Shown here piece by piece: positions 52,932-61,427 of a stretch of DNA of 64,000 nucleotides. A program made the translations under genes and the position numbers. Within the stretch, counting starts at the first letter, position 1. Each line of letters begins with the position of its first letter. The stretch is taken from assembly GCA_018647765.1 (NCBI GenBank), contig JABGSN010000009.1, positions 26,820 through 90,819 on the forward strand, given 5' to 3'. The notes under the pieces are model-generated. The model worked only from the letters and a program-made list of their open reading frames with translations. It did no database searches and had not been told where the DNA came from. The stretch comes from Oceanospirillaceae bacterium. GTDB lineage: Bacteria > Pseudomonadota > Gammaproteobacteria > Pseudomonadales > Balneatricaceae.

Positions 52932-53957
52932 ATGGTTAAACTAGCATTATTGGGTGCGGGCCGCATTGGCAACATTCATGGCCGCAATGTTTTACTCAAC
53001 CCAGAGGCAGAATTGGTAGCCTTATATGATCCTTATCAGCCCAATGCAGATCAATTGAGTAAGGTGCTTGGCTGCGAGCAAATGACGCCACAACAAATGT
53101 TTGCTGACCCTACCATTGATGGGGTGTTGGTATGTTCAGCCACAGATACTCATGCCGATCTAATTGAGCAAGCCGTAGCAGCAGGCAAGCATGTGTTTTG
53201 TGAAAAACCCATCGATTTGTCCTTGCCTCGGGTGCAAGAGGTTGTGGCCAAAATTAAGGCCAGTAAGATTATTTCTATGTTGGCTTTTAACCGTCGTTTT
53301 GATGCTAACTTTGCTGCGCTGCAGCAGCGTATTGCGGCAGGTGAAATAGGTGAAGTGGAGATGGTTAGTGTTATTTCCAAAGACCCTTCTCCGCCGCCGG
53401 TAGAATACATTAAGGTATCGGGTGGGTTATTTCGTGACATGACCATTCATGATTTTGATATGGCACGGTTTTTACTAGGTGAAGAAGTGGTAGATGTCTC
53501 AGCCCAGGCTTCCTGCCTAGTTGATGCCGCTATTAGTGATGCGGGTGATGTGGATACGGCATTAGTAATGATGCGCACTGCATCTGGCAAATTAGCACAA
53601 ATTTCTAATAGCCGTCGTGCTAGTTTTGGTTATGACCAGCGCTTCGAAGTCCATGGCAGCAAAGGCATGTTAACGGCTACTAATGTTAACGAACATACCC
53701 TCACTAGTTATACCGAAGCGGGTGTGACAAGAGCCAAACCACTACATTTTTTCTTAGAACGCTATGAACAAGCGTACAGGTCTGAATTAGCTGGGTTTAT
53801 TTCAGCACTCAATGGTGCTGACTTAGTGCTTCCTAGCATGGATGACGGATACCAAGCTTTACGTTTAGCAGAAGCAGCCATTCTATCTGTGCAACAAGGG
53901 CGCAGTGTTGCAGTGAGCGAAATAGGCTTAGCTGACGTTCAGCCTAATAGGGAATAG
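52932..53957 (+). CDS. iolG: Inositol 2-dehydrogenase
   Basis: A 341-residue Gfo/Idh/MocA enzyme that makes inosose from myo-inositol with NAD+. Evidence: LALLGAGRIGNIHGRN (4-19), AGKHVFCEKPIDLSLP near 87-102, and the active-site region RDMTIHDFDMARFLLGEE near 165-182 with the catalytic Asp/His pair. The ATG at 52932 has AGGTGG eight bases upstream; a GTG at 52920 would just precede it. It is the sixth gene of the arm. Confidence 0.9.
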   Translation: MVKLALLGAGRIGNIHGRNVLLNPEAELVALYDPYQPNADQLSKVLGCEQMTPQQMFADPTIDGVLVCSATDTHADLIEQAVAAGKHVFCEKPIDLSLPRVQEVVAKIKASKIISMLAFNRRFDANFAALQQRIAAGEIGEVEMVSVISKDPSPPPVEYIKVSGGLFRDMTIHDFDMARFLLGEEVVDVSAQASCLVDAAISDAGDVDTALVMMRTASGKLAQISNSRRASFGYDQRFEVHGSKGMLTATNVNEHTLTSYTEAGVTRAKPLHFFLERYEQAYRSELAGFISALNGADLVLPSMDDGYQALRLAEAAILSVQQGRSVAVSEIGLADVQPNRE

Positions 53958-53961
53958 TGCC

Positions 53962-55083
53962 ATGGCTCACTTGAACCTGTTTGTAGCCAGTCTAAATCAG
54001 AAACATGAGTCTGAAAACTATCCCAACGCGGTTGATTTCCAAAAGCATATTCCGGTCTATGATGGTGATCAATTGCGCCGTTTGGATGCCAGTGCTAAGG
54101 CCGATGTTGAAGCCGAATGGATTCAATGCTGGCAGCAGGGTGCAGGCGTTTTTGTAGTCCGTAAGCTATTTGATCAAATGGCAGTTGTAGATGCTGCAAC
54201 ACAGGTGTTTTATGACTTGTTGCATGATCAAAACAAAACCCAACACGATCTGGCTGATCACTTTGCCGCTTCGGGTGCTAATGGCCGTGTTTGGAACTGT
54301 TTGGAAAAAATGGCGGTTCATAATGCAAAAACCTTCATAGATTATTATAAAAACCCCCTGCTGGCTGATGTGTGTTCAGCTTGGCTAGGGCCAGATTACC
54401 AGATCACCTCACAAGTTAATTTGGTACACCCTGGTGGTGCGGCCCAGCAACCCCATCGAGACTATCATTTGGGCTTTACTAATGATGAAGAGCTGCAGCG
54501 CTACCCACTGCACGTTCAGAAGATGTCGGCTATGCTCACCTTACAAGGCGCCGTGGCCCATATAGATATGCCTATAGAATCTGGTCCAACCCTACTATTA
54601 CCCTACTCTCAGCGCTACGAACATGGCTATGGACTGTATCGCAACCCTGAATTCAAAGCCTATTTTGCTGAGCATGCGGTGCAAATGCCTTTGAAGAAAG
54701 GTGATGGTATGTTTTTTAACCCTGCATTGATGCATGGAGCCGGAGCAAATACTTCAGCAGATGTGGAGCGTATGGCCAATTTACTGCAGATATCTTCTGC
54801 ATTCGGTAAAGCGATGGAATCTATCGACCAGCAGCGTATGCAGCTAGCTTGTTATCATCATCTTAGTGTATCCAAGCTAAACGATGAGGAATTATCAGCT
54901 GTAGCGACAGCTCTCAGTGATAGTTATCCCTTCTCTAGCAACATGGACCGTGATGCACCAGGAATAAGTCTAAGGCCTTTAAGTGGGCGTGATTTATTAC
55001 TGCAGGCTGTTGAAGAAAGTTGGCCACTGCAACAGCTTAAGAGCGCTTTGCAGAATTTGAATTGGCGCAAAGCCTCCCATTAA
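53962..55083 (+). CDS. Phytanoyl-CoA dioxygenase (PhyH) family Fe(II)/2-oxoglutarate oxygenase
   Basis: A 373-residue oxygenase. The iron-binding facial triad appears as PHRDYHLG (His and Asp near 168-170) and FNPALMHGAGAN (distal His near 250), with the 2-oxoglutarate Arg probably RMANLLQIS (about 270). It starts four bases after iolG and ends the plus-arm operon, so it is almost certainly co-expressed with inositol catabolism. PhyH proteins hydroxylate or dealkylate small molecules. An O-methyl inositol (pinitol type) or another substituted cyclitol is a plausible substrate but unproven. The stop overlaps the Lrp gene by four bases. Confidence 0.82.
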   Translation: MAHLNLFVASLNQKHESENYPNAVDFQKHIPVYDGDQLRRLDASAKADVEAEWIQCWQQGAGVFVVRKLFDQMAVVDAATQVFYDLLHDQNKTQHDLADHFAASGANGRVWNCLEKMAVHNAKTFIDYYKNPLLADVCSAWLGPDYQITSQVNLVHPGGAAQQPHRDYHLGFTNDEELQRYPLHVQKMSAMLTLQGAVAHIDMPIESGPTLLLPYSQRYEHGYGLYRNPEFKAYFAEHAVQMPLKKGDGMFFNPALMHGAGANTSADVERMANLLQISSAFGKAMESIDQQRMQLACYHHLSVSKLNDEELSAVATALSDSYPFSSNMDRDAPGISLRPLSGRDLLLQAVEESWPLQQLKSALQNLNWRKASH

Positions 55084-55580
55084 CTGGGGGCTCCAATATC
55101 TAATTGGCCTCGCACATACCCTAAAGGTAACGCGGTGCTATCAAGTACTTTGCGCATAATAAAGGCGGATTTTACGCCGCTGACGCCCTTAATTTTGGTG
55201 ATTTTTCCTAATAAAATGTCGTGGTACCGGTCCATGTCGGGTACGGCGACCTTGAGTTGATAATCAGCTTCGTGGCCGGTGATCAAATAACACTCCATCA
55301 CCTCTGGCAACAGAGCGACGGTTTGTTCAAATTCTTCAAATCGCTCAGGGATGTGTTTGTCCATGATGATATGTAGTATGGCGGTTAGATTGAGGTTCAC
55401 GGCTCGGTCGTTAACCCGTACTACACGATCACGAATAACCCCACTTTCTTCCAATTGCTTAACGCGTCGAGAACATGGTGCGGCCGTGAGGCCAACTCGT
55501 TCTGCCAGATCTTGATTAGAAAGTCTGCCGTCGTCTTGCAGGTGGCGCAATATATTTAGGTCGTAACGGTCTAAGGTCAT
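55080..55580 (-). CDS. Lrp/AsnC family transcriptional regulator
   Basis: A 166-residue regulator. The helix-turn-helix spans about 1-55 (LDRYDLNILRHLQDDGRLSNQDLAERVGLTAAPCSRRVKQLEESGVI) and the ligand-binding (RAM) domain follows, with PEVMECYLITGHEADYQLKVAVPDM. The start at 55580 gives the usual Lrp length; an open frame extends to 55664 but adds 28 residues that do not look like the family. Divergent from leuA with phased TATTGCG repeats between them. Its likely effector is leucine or a related amino acid. Confidence 0.87.
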   Translation of the reverse strand: MTLDRYDLNILRHLQDDGRLSNQDLAERVGLTAAPCSRRVKQLEESGVIRDRVVRVNDRAVNLNLTAILHIIMDKHIPERFEEFEQTVALLPEVMECYLITGHEADYQLKVAVPDMDRYHDILLGKITKIKGVSGVKSAFIMRKVLDSTALPLGYVRGQLDIGAPS

Positions 55581-55616
55581 CATTATATTCACTTGAATGA
55601 GTTGGTGCGCAAATAT

Positions 55617-55693
55617 ATTGCGATTTATTTCTATAATGGTATTAACTATTGCGTAATAGGTCAAGTTTTGGGTAACTTAGATATGATATTGCG
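55617..55693. promoter_or_regulatory. Three phased TATTGCG repeats upstream of leuA
   Basis: TATTGCG occurs at 55617-55623, 55647-55653 and 55687-55693, starts 30 and 40 bases apart, i.e. multiples of about one helical turn. This is the layout expected for an oligomeric Lrp-type protein bound on one face of the DNA. A TATAAT lies between the first two (55632-55637). Confidence 0.55.
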
Positions 55694-55739
55694 CACACTT
55701 GGCGATAAACTAGGTAAAACCCGTTCATTTGAGTGCGCT

Positions 55740-57398
55740 ATGTTTGATCACCAGTTTAACCACCTTAAGTACTTACCTTTCCAAGCTACGCCATTGCCAG
55801 ATCGCACCTGGCCAAGCCAGTCTATTACCGCAGCGCCCATGTGGTGTAGCGTAGATCTACGTGATGGTAATCAGGCTTTGGTTAACCCTATGAACGGACA
55901 ACAAAAGCTGCGCATGTTTGAGCTATTGGTGAAATTGGGGTTTAAACAAATTGAGGTGGGATTTCCCTCGGCATCCACTACCGACTTTGATTTTGTACGC
56001 CTGTTGATTGAACAAAACAAGGTGCCAGACGATGTTACCTTGCAAGTGTTAACGCCGGCTCGTGAAGAGCTTATTAAGAAGACCTACGAAGCCTTGAATG
56101 GGGTTAAAAAAGCCATTGTGCATGTTTATAACTCCACCTCAACGGTACAGCGCGAACAAGTTTTCGGTTTGCCAGAAGCAGGTATTAAAGCCATTGCCGT
56201 ACAGGGCGCTCAGTGGGTGCAGCAATACGCTAATCATTACCCTAATACCCAATGGAGTTTTGAGTATTCGCCAGAAAGTTTTACCGGCACCGAAATGGAT
56301 TATGCTGTAGAAGTCTGTGATGCTGTGATCGAGCAATGGTTGCCCAGCGAAGGCCGCGAATTGATCATTAATTTACCGTCTACGGTAGAACTGTCTACAC
56401 CCAACTTATTTGCCGATCAGGTGGAGTATTTTTGCCGCCACCTACAACATCGCCAGCAAGTTACCATTAGCTTACACACCCATAACGACCGAGGATGTGC
56501 TGTTGCTGCCGCTGAATTAGGCATATTGGCAGGTGCAGATCGGGTTGAGGGTACCTTAATGGGTAATGGCGAACGCACGGGTAATATGGACGTGATTACC
56601 ATGGCCATGAACCTCTATTCTCAGGGTATTGATCCAACCTTGGATTTAGGCAATGTATTGGAAATTATTGAAGTGGTAGAAAGCTGTACAGAAATAGCCG
56701 TATCACCACGTCATCCATGGGCCGGTGAACTGGTTTATACGGCGTTTTCTGGCAGCCATCAAGATGCCATTCGTAAATCTGTGGCGTTTCACAAAACGCA
56801 AAACAAAAGCCATTGGGATGTGGCCTATTTGCCTATAGACCCGCGGGACATTGGCCGTGAATATGAAGCCGTGGTGCGCATTAACAGCCAAAGTGGCAAG
56901 GGCGGAGTCGCCCTAGTATTGGAGCGCGATTACGGCATTGAATTGCCTAAATGGATGCACCCTGTAGTCAGCAAAGTGGTACAGCAAGCCACCGAGTCGT
57001 CAGGGGTGGAAGTGTCGCCGCAACAGATTAAAGACTTATTTGACGGCCAGTTTATGGCGGTAAAATCACAATGGCAATTACGTGACTACAGTCTCCACTC
57101 GGTAGCGGGTGAAGATACCATTGTTATCGAAGGTGAGTTTAATCTACAGGACAACTCGTTAGCGGGGCATGGCGCAGGCGCGCTAGAAGCCATGAGTGAT
57201 GCCTTGAGCAAACGCTATACTTGCGCTATCGAAGTGACGCAGTTTGATCAACATGCAATGACTAAGGGTACCGATGCTCAGGCGCTTGCATGTATCGAAA
57301 TGAACGTGGGTGGCGTCATCTGTCATGCGGTTGCACAAGCAGAAGACACCACCGCAGCGGCCTTACAAGCCATGTTGGCGGGCTTTAGTCGGCGCTAG
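55740..57398 (+). CDS. leuA: 2-isopropylmalate synthase (type 2)
   Basis: A 552-residue enzyme for the first step of leucine synthesis. It has SVDLRDGNQALVNPM (HMGL-type, about 39-53), GFKQIEVGFPSASTTDF, SLHTHNDRGCAVAAAELG with metal-binding HTHND near 245, and the GAGALEAM region of the C-terminal regulatory domain. Length and the N-terminal FQATPLPDRTWPS follow the yeast-like LeuA type 2. The ATG at 55740 is preferred over longer frames. It overlaps the convergent aminotransferase stop by four bases. Confidence 0.9.
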   Translation: MFDHQFNHLKYLPFQATPLPDRTWPSQSITAAPMWCSVDLRDGNQALVNPMNGQQKLRMFELLVKLGFKQIEVGFPSASTTDFDFVRLLIEQNKVPDDVTLQVLTPAREELIKKTYEALNGVKKAIVHVYNSTSTVQREQVFGLPEAGIKAIAVQGAQWVQQYANHYPNTQWSFEYSPESFTGTEMDYAVEVCDAVIEQWLPSEGRELIINLPSTVELSTPNLFADQVEYFCRHLQHRQQVTISLHTHNDRGCAVAAAELGILAGADRVEGTLMGNGERTGNMDVITMAMNLYSQGIDPTLDLGNVLEIIEVVESCTEIAVSPRHPWAGELVYTAFSGSHQDAIRKSVAFHKTQNKSHWDVAYLPIDPRDIGREYEAVVRINSQSGKGGVALVLERDYGIELPKWMHPVVSKVVQQATESSGVEVSPQQIKDLFDGQFMAVKSQWQLRDYSLHSVAGEDTIVIEGEFNLQDNSLAGHGAGALEAMSDALSKRYTCAIEVTQFDQHAMTKGTDAQALACIEMNVGGVICHAVAQAEDTTAAALQAMLAGFSRR

Positions 57399-58756
57399 AG
57401 GTTACTAGCCGCGGTTAAACCTGCATCAATGGCGTTGAGGATGGTATCCACTTCATCAGCGGTTGTGATCAGCGGCGGAGACACCATAACCGCATGGCCT
57501 GCTACACGGACCATGGCGCCATTTGCAGCGGCAACTTTGCCTACGGTCTTGCCCACGGCTGGGCTAGCCGGGGTTTTGCTGTCGTGATCGGACACCATCT
57601 CTAAGGCTGTCATCAACCCTTGGCCGCCACGCACGTCACCCACAAGGGAGTGCTTGTCGGCTAGCTTTTGGAAGCCCTTGTACATTTGGGTGCCAAGCAG
57701 TTTAGCGTTTTCGTTCACCTTAAGTCGTTTGGTCTCTTTCAGGCAGGCTAAGGCCGCTGCGGCCCCAACTGGGTGGCCAGAATAGGTATAACCATGGCGA
57801 ATGGCTGCGGCTTCGGTTTTATTTGACTCAAAAACATCGGTGACTTTTTCTGACATCATGGCTGCGCCAAAGGGGAAATAGCCACAGGTAATAGCCTTGG
57901 CGGTCGACATCATGTCGGGTTTAACGCCCCACAGGCGCGACCCAGACCATTCGCCGGTGCGGCCAAAGGCAGTAATCACCTCGTCGGCGATCAGTAGGAT
58001 GCCATAACGATCACACAGTTCACGGATGGCCGGCATGTAGCTCTCATGGGGCACGATAATGCCACCGGCACCAATAATCGGTTCCATAATAAAGGCGGCA
58101 ATGGTTTCCGGGCCTTGGAAGATGATCTCATCTTCGGTCACTTGCAAACACTGCTGGGCTAATTTTAACGGATCGCTTTCGTTGAACGGATTGCGGTAAG
58201 GGTAAGGGCAGGGCATATGAAAACAGCCGGCAAGCAAAGGCTCGTAGGCCGTGCGAAAACGGTTGTTACCGTTAACCGAAGCACCACCAAAGTGGGTGCC
58301 GTGATAACCCAGTTTTAAGGAAAAGAACTTAGTGCGGCCGTGTTCACCACGCACTTTGTGGTACTGGCGCGCCAGCCGCAAGCAGGTTTCAACCGAGTCA
58401 GAGCCGCCTGACGTAAAGAACGAGCGGTTAAGGCCGTCTGGGGCAAACCACTGAGATAATTCATGGGACAGCTCGATAGCGGGCTCATTGCTGGTGCCAG
58501 CGAAGCCAGAATAATAAGGCATTTTTACCAGTTGATCGGCCATGGCTTGTTTGATTGGTTGGCATGAATAACCTAAGTTAACGTTCCATAGGCCGCCAAC
58601 ACCATCAATCATCCAATTGCCATCAATGTCTTTAATACGTACACCTTCGGCTTCTGAAATGATGGTCGGTTGGTCAGCGCGTAGGGCCGCGGGATGGCCC
58701 ATAGGATGCCACCAGTGCTGTGCGTTTTCGGCTTTTAAGAACTCAGGATTTTGCAT
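57395..58756 (-). CDS. Class III PLP aminotransferase
   Basis: A 453-residue omega-aminotransferase. Key motifs are HWWHPMGHPAALR, FTSGGSDSVETCLRLARQYH (about 110-129), LLIADEVITAFGRTGEW (about 245-262) and the PLP lysine in MMSTAKAITCGYFPFGA. Substrates of such enzymes include beta-alanine, GABA-like and diamine compounds. It starts 10 bases after the HAD stop and is in the same strand group as the IclR regulator. The PuuC-like dehydrogenase across the locus could oxidise the resulting semialdehyde; inference. An upstream start at 58822 lies within the HAD gene. Confidence 0.86.
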   Translation of the reverse strand: MQNPEFLKAENAQHWWHPMGHPAALRADQPTIISEAEGVRIKDIDGNWMIDGVGGLWNVNLGYSCQPIKQAMADQLVKMPYYSGFAGTSNEPAIELSHELSQWFAPDGLNRSFFTSGGSDSVETCLRLARQYHKVRGEHGRTKFFSLKLGYHGTHFGGASVNGNNRFRTAYEPLLAGCFHMPCPYPYRNPFNESDPLKLAQQCLQVTEDEIIFQGPETIAAFIMEPIIGAGGIIVPHESYMPAIRELCDRYGILLIADEVITAFGRTGEWSGSRLWGVKPDMMSTAKAITCGYFPFGAAMMSEKVTDVFESNKTEAAAIRHGYTYSGHPVGAAAALACLKETKRLKVNENAKLLGTQMYKGFQKLADKHSLVGDVRGGQGLMTALEMVSDHDSKTPASPAVGKTVGKVAAANGAMVRVAGHAVMVSPPLITTADEVDTILNAIDAGLTAASNL

Positions 58757-58766
58757 AAAACATTGC

Positions 58767-59414
58767 TCACAAATTGAAGTGTTGTAACGCTGCGGCATAA
58801 CTATCGGCAGGGTTATGGACATTAAAATGAACGGTTTTTAAACCGCACTCTAGGGCTCCGTTGATGTTTCTAAGTTGATCATCAACAAAGATACATTGCT
58901 CAGGTTTGAGGTCGAGTTGTTCAAGCACTTGATGATAAGCGCGAGGGTCGGGTTTGAGGATTTGGGTATAGGTGGCATCAACGATGGCTTCAAACTCAGA
59001 CAAAAATGGCAGTTTAGTTCGAAATTCAGCACCGTAAAATAAATCCAACTCATTGGATAAAATAGCTAATCGCACGCCCGCAGCTTGGGTCCGTTGTAAG
59101 GTGTCAATAAACTCGGGTCGAATCACCTGCATTGGGTCTGCACCCCGAGCTGCAATTACAAATTGTTGCATTGATGTCCATTGTTGGCCGACCAGTTGCC
59201 CCACTTCTTGGGTGCGTTGCATCCAGTAATCACGCTCACTTATTTCATCGGCTTGCATGGACTGCCAGAGGCTGTCGTTGCTGGGGTTAAATGGGCCTTG
59301 CCAGGTTAAACAGCCGGTTGGCAATTCTAAGGCTTGCTCGGTGAGGGCATGGGTTTCAAATAGTGTACGACTAATAACACCACCAAAATCGAGTATTAAT
59401 GCTTGCGCACTCAT
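58767..59414 (-). CDS. HAD superfamily hydrolase (subfamily IA)
   Basis: A 215-residue cytoplasmic hydrolase. The nucleophile motif is LILDFGGVISRTL (6-18); further motifs are LAILSNELD (about 117-125), ILKPDPRAYHQVL and FVDDQLRNINGALECGL. The DFGG form lacks the second Asp of most phosphatase HADs (DxD), which is also seen in members with non-phosphatase or dehalogenase-like roles, so the reaction is uncertain. Its start overlaps the IclR stop by four bases (ATGA). Confidence 0.82.
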   Translation of the reverse strand: MSAQALILDFGGVISRTLFETHALTEQALELPTGCLTWQGPFNPSNDSLWQSMQADEISERDYWMQRTQEVGQLVGQQWTSMQQFVIAARGADPMQVIRPEFIDTLQRTQAAGVRLAILSNELDLFYGAEFRTKLPFLSEFEAIVDATYTQILKPDPRAYHQVLEQLDLKPEQCIFVDDQLRNINGALECGLKTVHFNVHNPADSYAAALQHFNL

Positions 59415-60178
59415 GAGGCCGGTAACTCCACATTGGGCGCGCCTTGGTGCCAGGATATTTGTTGGGCTGTGCGGCGCACAAGATCGATGATATGAGCCTT
59501 TTTGCTGGCATCTAAGCGGCTGCGAGGTGTGGACACAGCAATAGCACCGCAGGCCTCGCCGGTGACGTTAAATACCGGAGCGGCAATACCCACGGCATCT
59601 GCTTCATAAGCACCATCGCCTAGGGCAAAGCCTAGCTTTAATGCTTGTGTTGCTAGCTCTAGCACTTGAGACTGGTCGGTGGCTGTATTATCGGTATAAC
59701 GTACCAACGGCTTTTCAAAGGTCTGCTTGCGAATGGCCTTGGAACAGACTGACAAAAAGGCAATGCCTGATGCGGTGGCATGTAACGGCAACTCTTCGGC
59801 GGCATCAACGTGAACTTTGAGGCCAGTGGTTTGGATGTTAATGATTTTGCCGTGGATTAAGCGGCCGTTGCTATAGCGCGACAGGTGGGTGGTTTCGCCT
59901 GAATCCAGCGCTAACTTTTGCACTAAGTTACTTATAGCGTTGTTGGCGGGTGCAGTTTGCTCACGCATCATGGCTAAACGGCTTAATGCTGGACCTAGGT
60001 GATAGAACTTGGTTTTGCTGTCTTGTTCTACAAGGCCCTTTTCTAACAGGGCCGACAGGTGACGCAGCACACTGGCTTTGTCGCGGCCTAAAAGTCTTGC
60101 AGTCTCAGACAAACCCAAGGCCGGTTGTGCTGGAGAAAACAGATCTAAAATCTCGAGTGCTTTGACAATTGTGCTCAA
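59411..60178 (-). CDS. IclR family transcriptional regulator
   Basis: A 255-residue regulator: winged helix at about 1-60 (STIVKALEILDLFSPAQPALGLSETARLLGRDKASVLRHL) and an effector domain with HATASGIAFLSVC near 130 and DAVGIAAPVFNVTGEACGAIAVSTPRSR near 200. I select the TTG at 60178 as start, with GGAG seven bases upstream; the longer ATG frame starts at 60229 without a clear site. It is divergent from the TctC gene and probably controls the transporter and the HAD/aminotransferase genes. Confidence 0.84.
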   Translation of the reverse strand: MSTIVKALEILDLFSPAQPALGLSETARLLGRDKASVLRHLSALLEKGLVEQDSKTKFYHLGPALSRLAMMREQTAPANNAISNLVQKLALDSGETTHLSRYSNGRLIHGKIINIQTTGLKVHVDAAEELPLHATASGIAFLSVCSKAIRKQTFEKPLVRYTDNTATDQSQVLELATQALKLGFALGDGAYEADAVGIAAPVFNVTGEACGAIAVSTPRSRLDASKKAHIIDLVRRTAQQISWHQGAPNVELPAS

Positions 60179-60386
60179 ATGATAGCTCCAAAATAGGTGT
60201 TGATTAACGATTTTTGCCTTAGCCCACAATGTGACTAAGAAATGTAGTGGTATTTATTATTGACAAGAGTTTAACAAATATGCAATTATTTTTAAACCGT
60301 TGGTTCATATAATGAAACGGTAGCGTATATGTTAACTTAATATTTATTAAATTAACACCATAAAAAAAACTATATAGGAGAGTGTT

Positions 60387-61325
60387 ATGCACAAATTATT
60401 AACCTTGGCGGCTGCGGTCGCAGTCGGAGTCATGAGTAGCGTTGCCTCTGCTGCAGACTACCCTAGTAAGCCAGTTTCATTCATTGTTCCTTTTCCCCCA
60501 GGTGACTTGGAAGATGTTTTAACCCGTATGATCGCAGAAGATTTTCAAGCAGCACATGGCGTTGCTTCAGCTGTTATCAATAAACCTGGTGGCGGCGGTG
60601 GCCCATTCCCAGGGGCTGAGTTCGTAGCCAATGCTGACCCAGATGGCAGTGTTGTTGGATCGTTTGTTATTGGTGTGCCCGTGGTAGGCCCGAATATCGG
60701 TTTTGATTGGTTAGATAAAGACACCTTTGAACCTTTAGGTATTTTTGTCACCTATCCGTTCATCCTTGCAGCAGCAGGCGATGCACCTTACGACGATATT
60801 CAAGGCATGGCAGATCATGCTAAGACCAATGAGCTGGTACTAGGTCACTTTGGTGCACCGCTTGCTCCAACTCAAGTGTCCTTTGCAGCCGCTGGCGCTT
60901 TGGGTTTTGAATGGGGCTCAGAAGCAGCCTTTGATATGTTGGATTGTAATACCTTGGCTTCTGGCGACGCCGACGTAATCAACACTACTATTCAACTAGT
61001 GCTACCGTGTCTAGATAAGATCAAAGTGTTGGCATCAATCACCAACGAGCGTATTTCTTTGGCACCGGATGCCCCAACCATGGGTGAAGTGGTTCCGGCC
61101 TTGGATATCTCTTTATGGAATGGTTTGTTCGTCACCAAAGGCACGTCAGACCACGTTAAGCAGACTTTGATTGCTTCAGCCAAAAAGACTATGGCGAGTG
61201 ATCGAGCACAGGCTGTTGGCACCAATACAGGCGCCCTCGTATACTGGATGGACGCTGACGATGCCGCAGCTCAAATTGCTAAAGATCGCAATACCATGGT
61301 TACCATTGGTGAGCTCACGCAATAA
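60387..61325 (+). CDS. tctC: Tripartite tricarboxylate transporter substrate-binding protein
   Basis: A 312-residue periplasmic receptor. Residues 1-22 form a signal peptide ending SAAD. The Bug/TctC opening is YPSKPVSFIVPFPPGD, followed by VINKPGGGGGPF near 65 and SGDADVINTTIQLVLPC near 195-211. Two Cys (about 191 and 211) may pair in the periplasm. AGGAG is six bases before the ATG. First gene of the TctC-TctB-TctA set; the ligand is a carboxylate not identifiable here. Confidence 0.87.
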   Translation: MHKLLTLAAAVAVGVMSSVASAADYPSKPVSFIVPFPPGDLEDVLTRMIAEDFQAAHGVASAVINKPGGGGGPFPGAEFVANADPDGSVVGSFVIGVPVVGPNIGFDWLDKDTFEPLGIFVTYPFILAAAGDAPYDDIQGMADHAKTNELVLGHFGAPLAPTQVSFAAAGALGFEWGSEAAFDMLDCNTLASGDADVINTTIQLVLPCLDKIKVLASITNERISLAPDAPTMGEVVPALDISLWNGLFVTKGTSDHVKQTLIASAKKTMASDRAQAVGTNTGALVYWMDADDAAAQIAKDRNTMVTIGELTQ

Positions 61326-61366
61326 ATACGGGTAAGTTCGAAGCTTGAACGAAACTTGTTTATAGC

Positions 61367-61404
61367 AACGGCCCGTAGTTTGTATGCTGCGGGTCGTTTT
61401 ATTT
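61367..61404 (+). terminator. Attenuator-type hairpin between tctC and tctB
   Basis: AACGGCCCGTAG (61367-61378) pairs along its length with CTGCGGGTCGTT (61387-61398), allowing two G-U pairs, with an 8-base loop and a U-rich tail (61397-61404). It probably lowers TctB/TctA relative to TctC. Confidence 0.75.
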
Positions 61405-61427
61405 GACTTGACCTAAAGTGGTTATTT

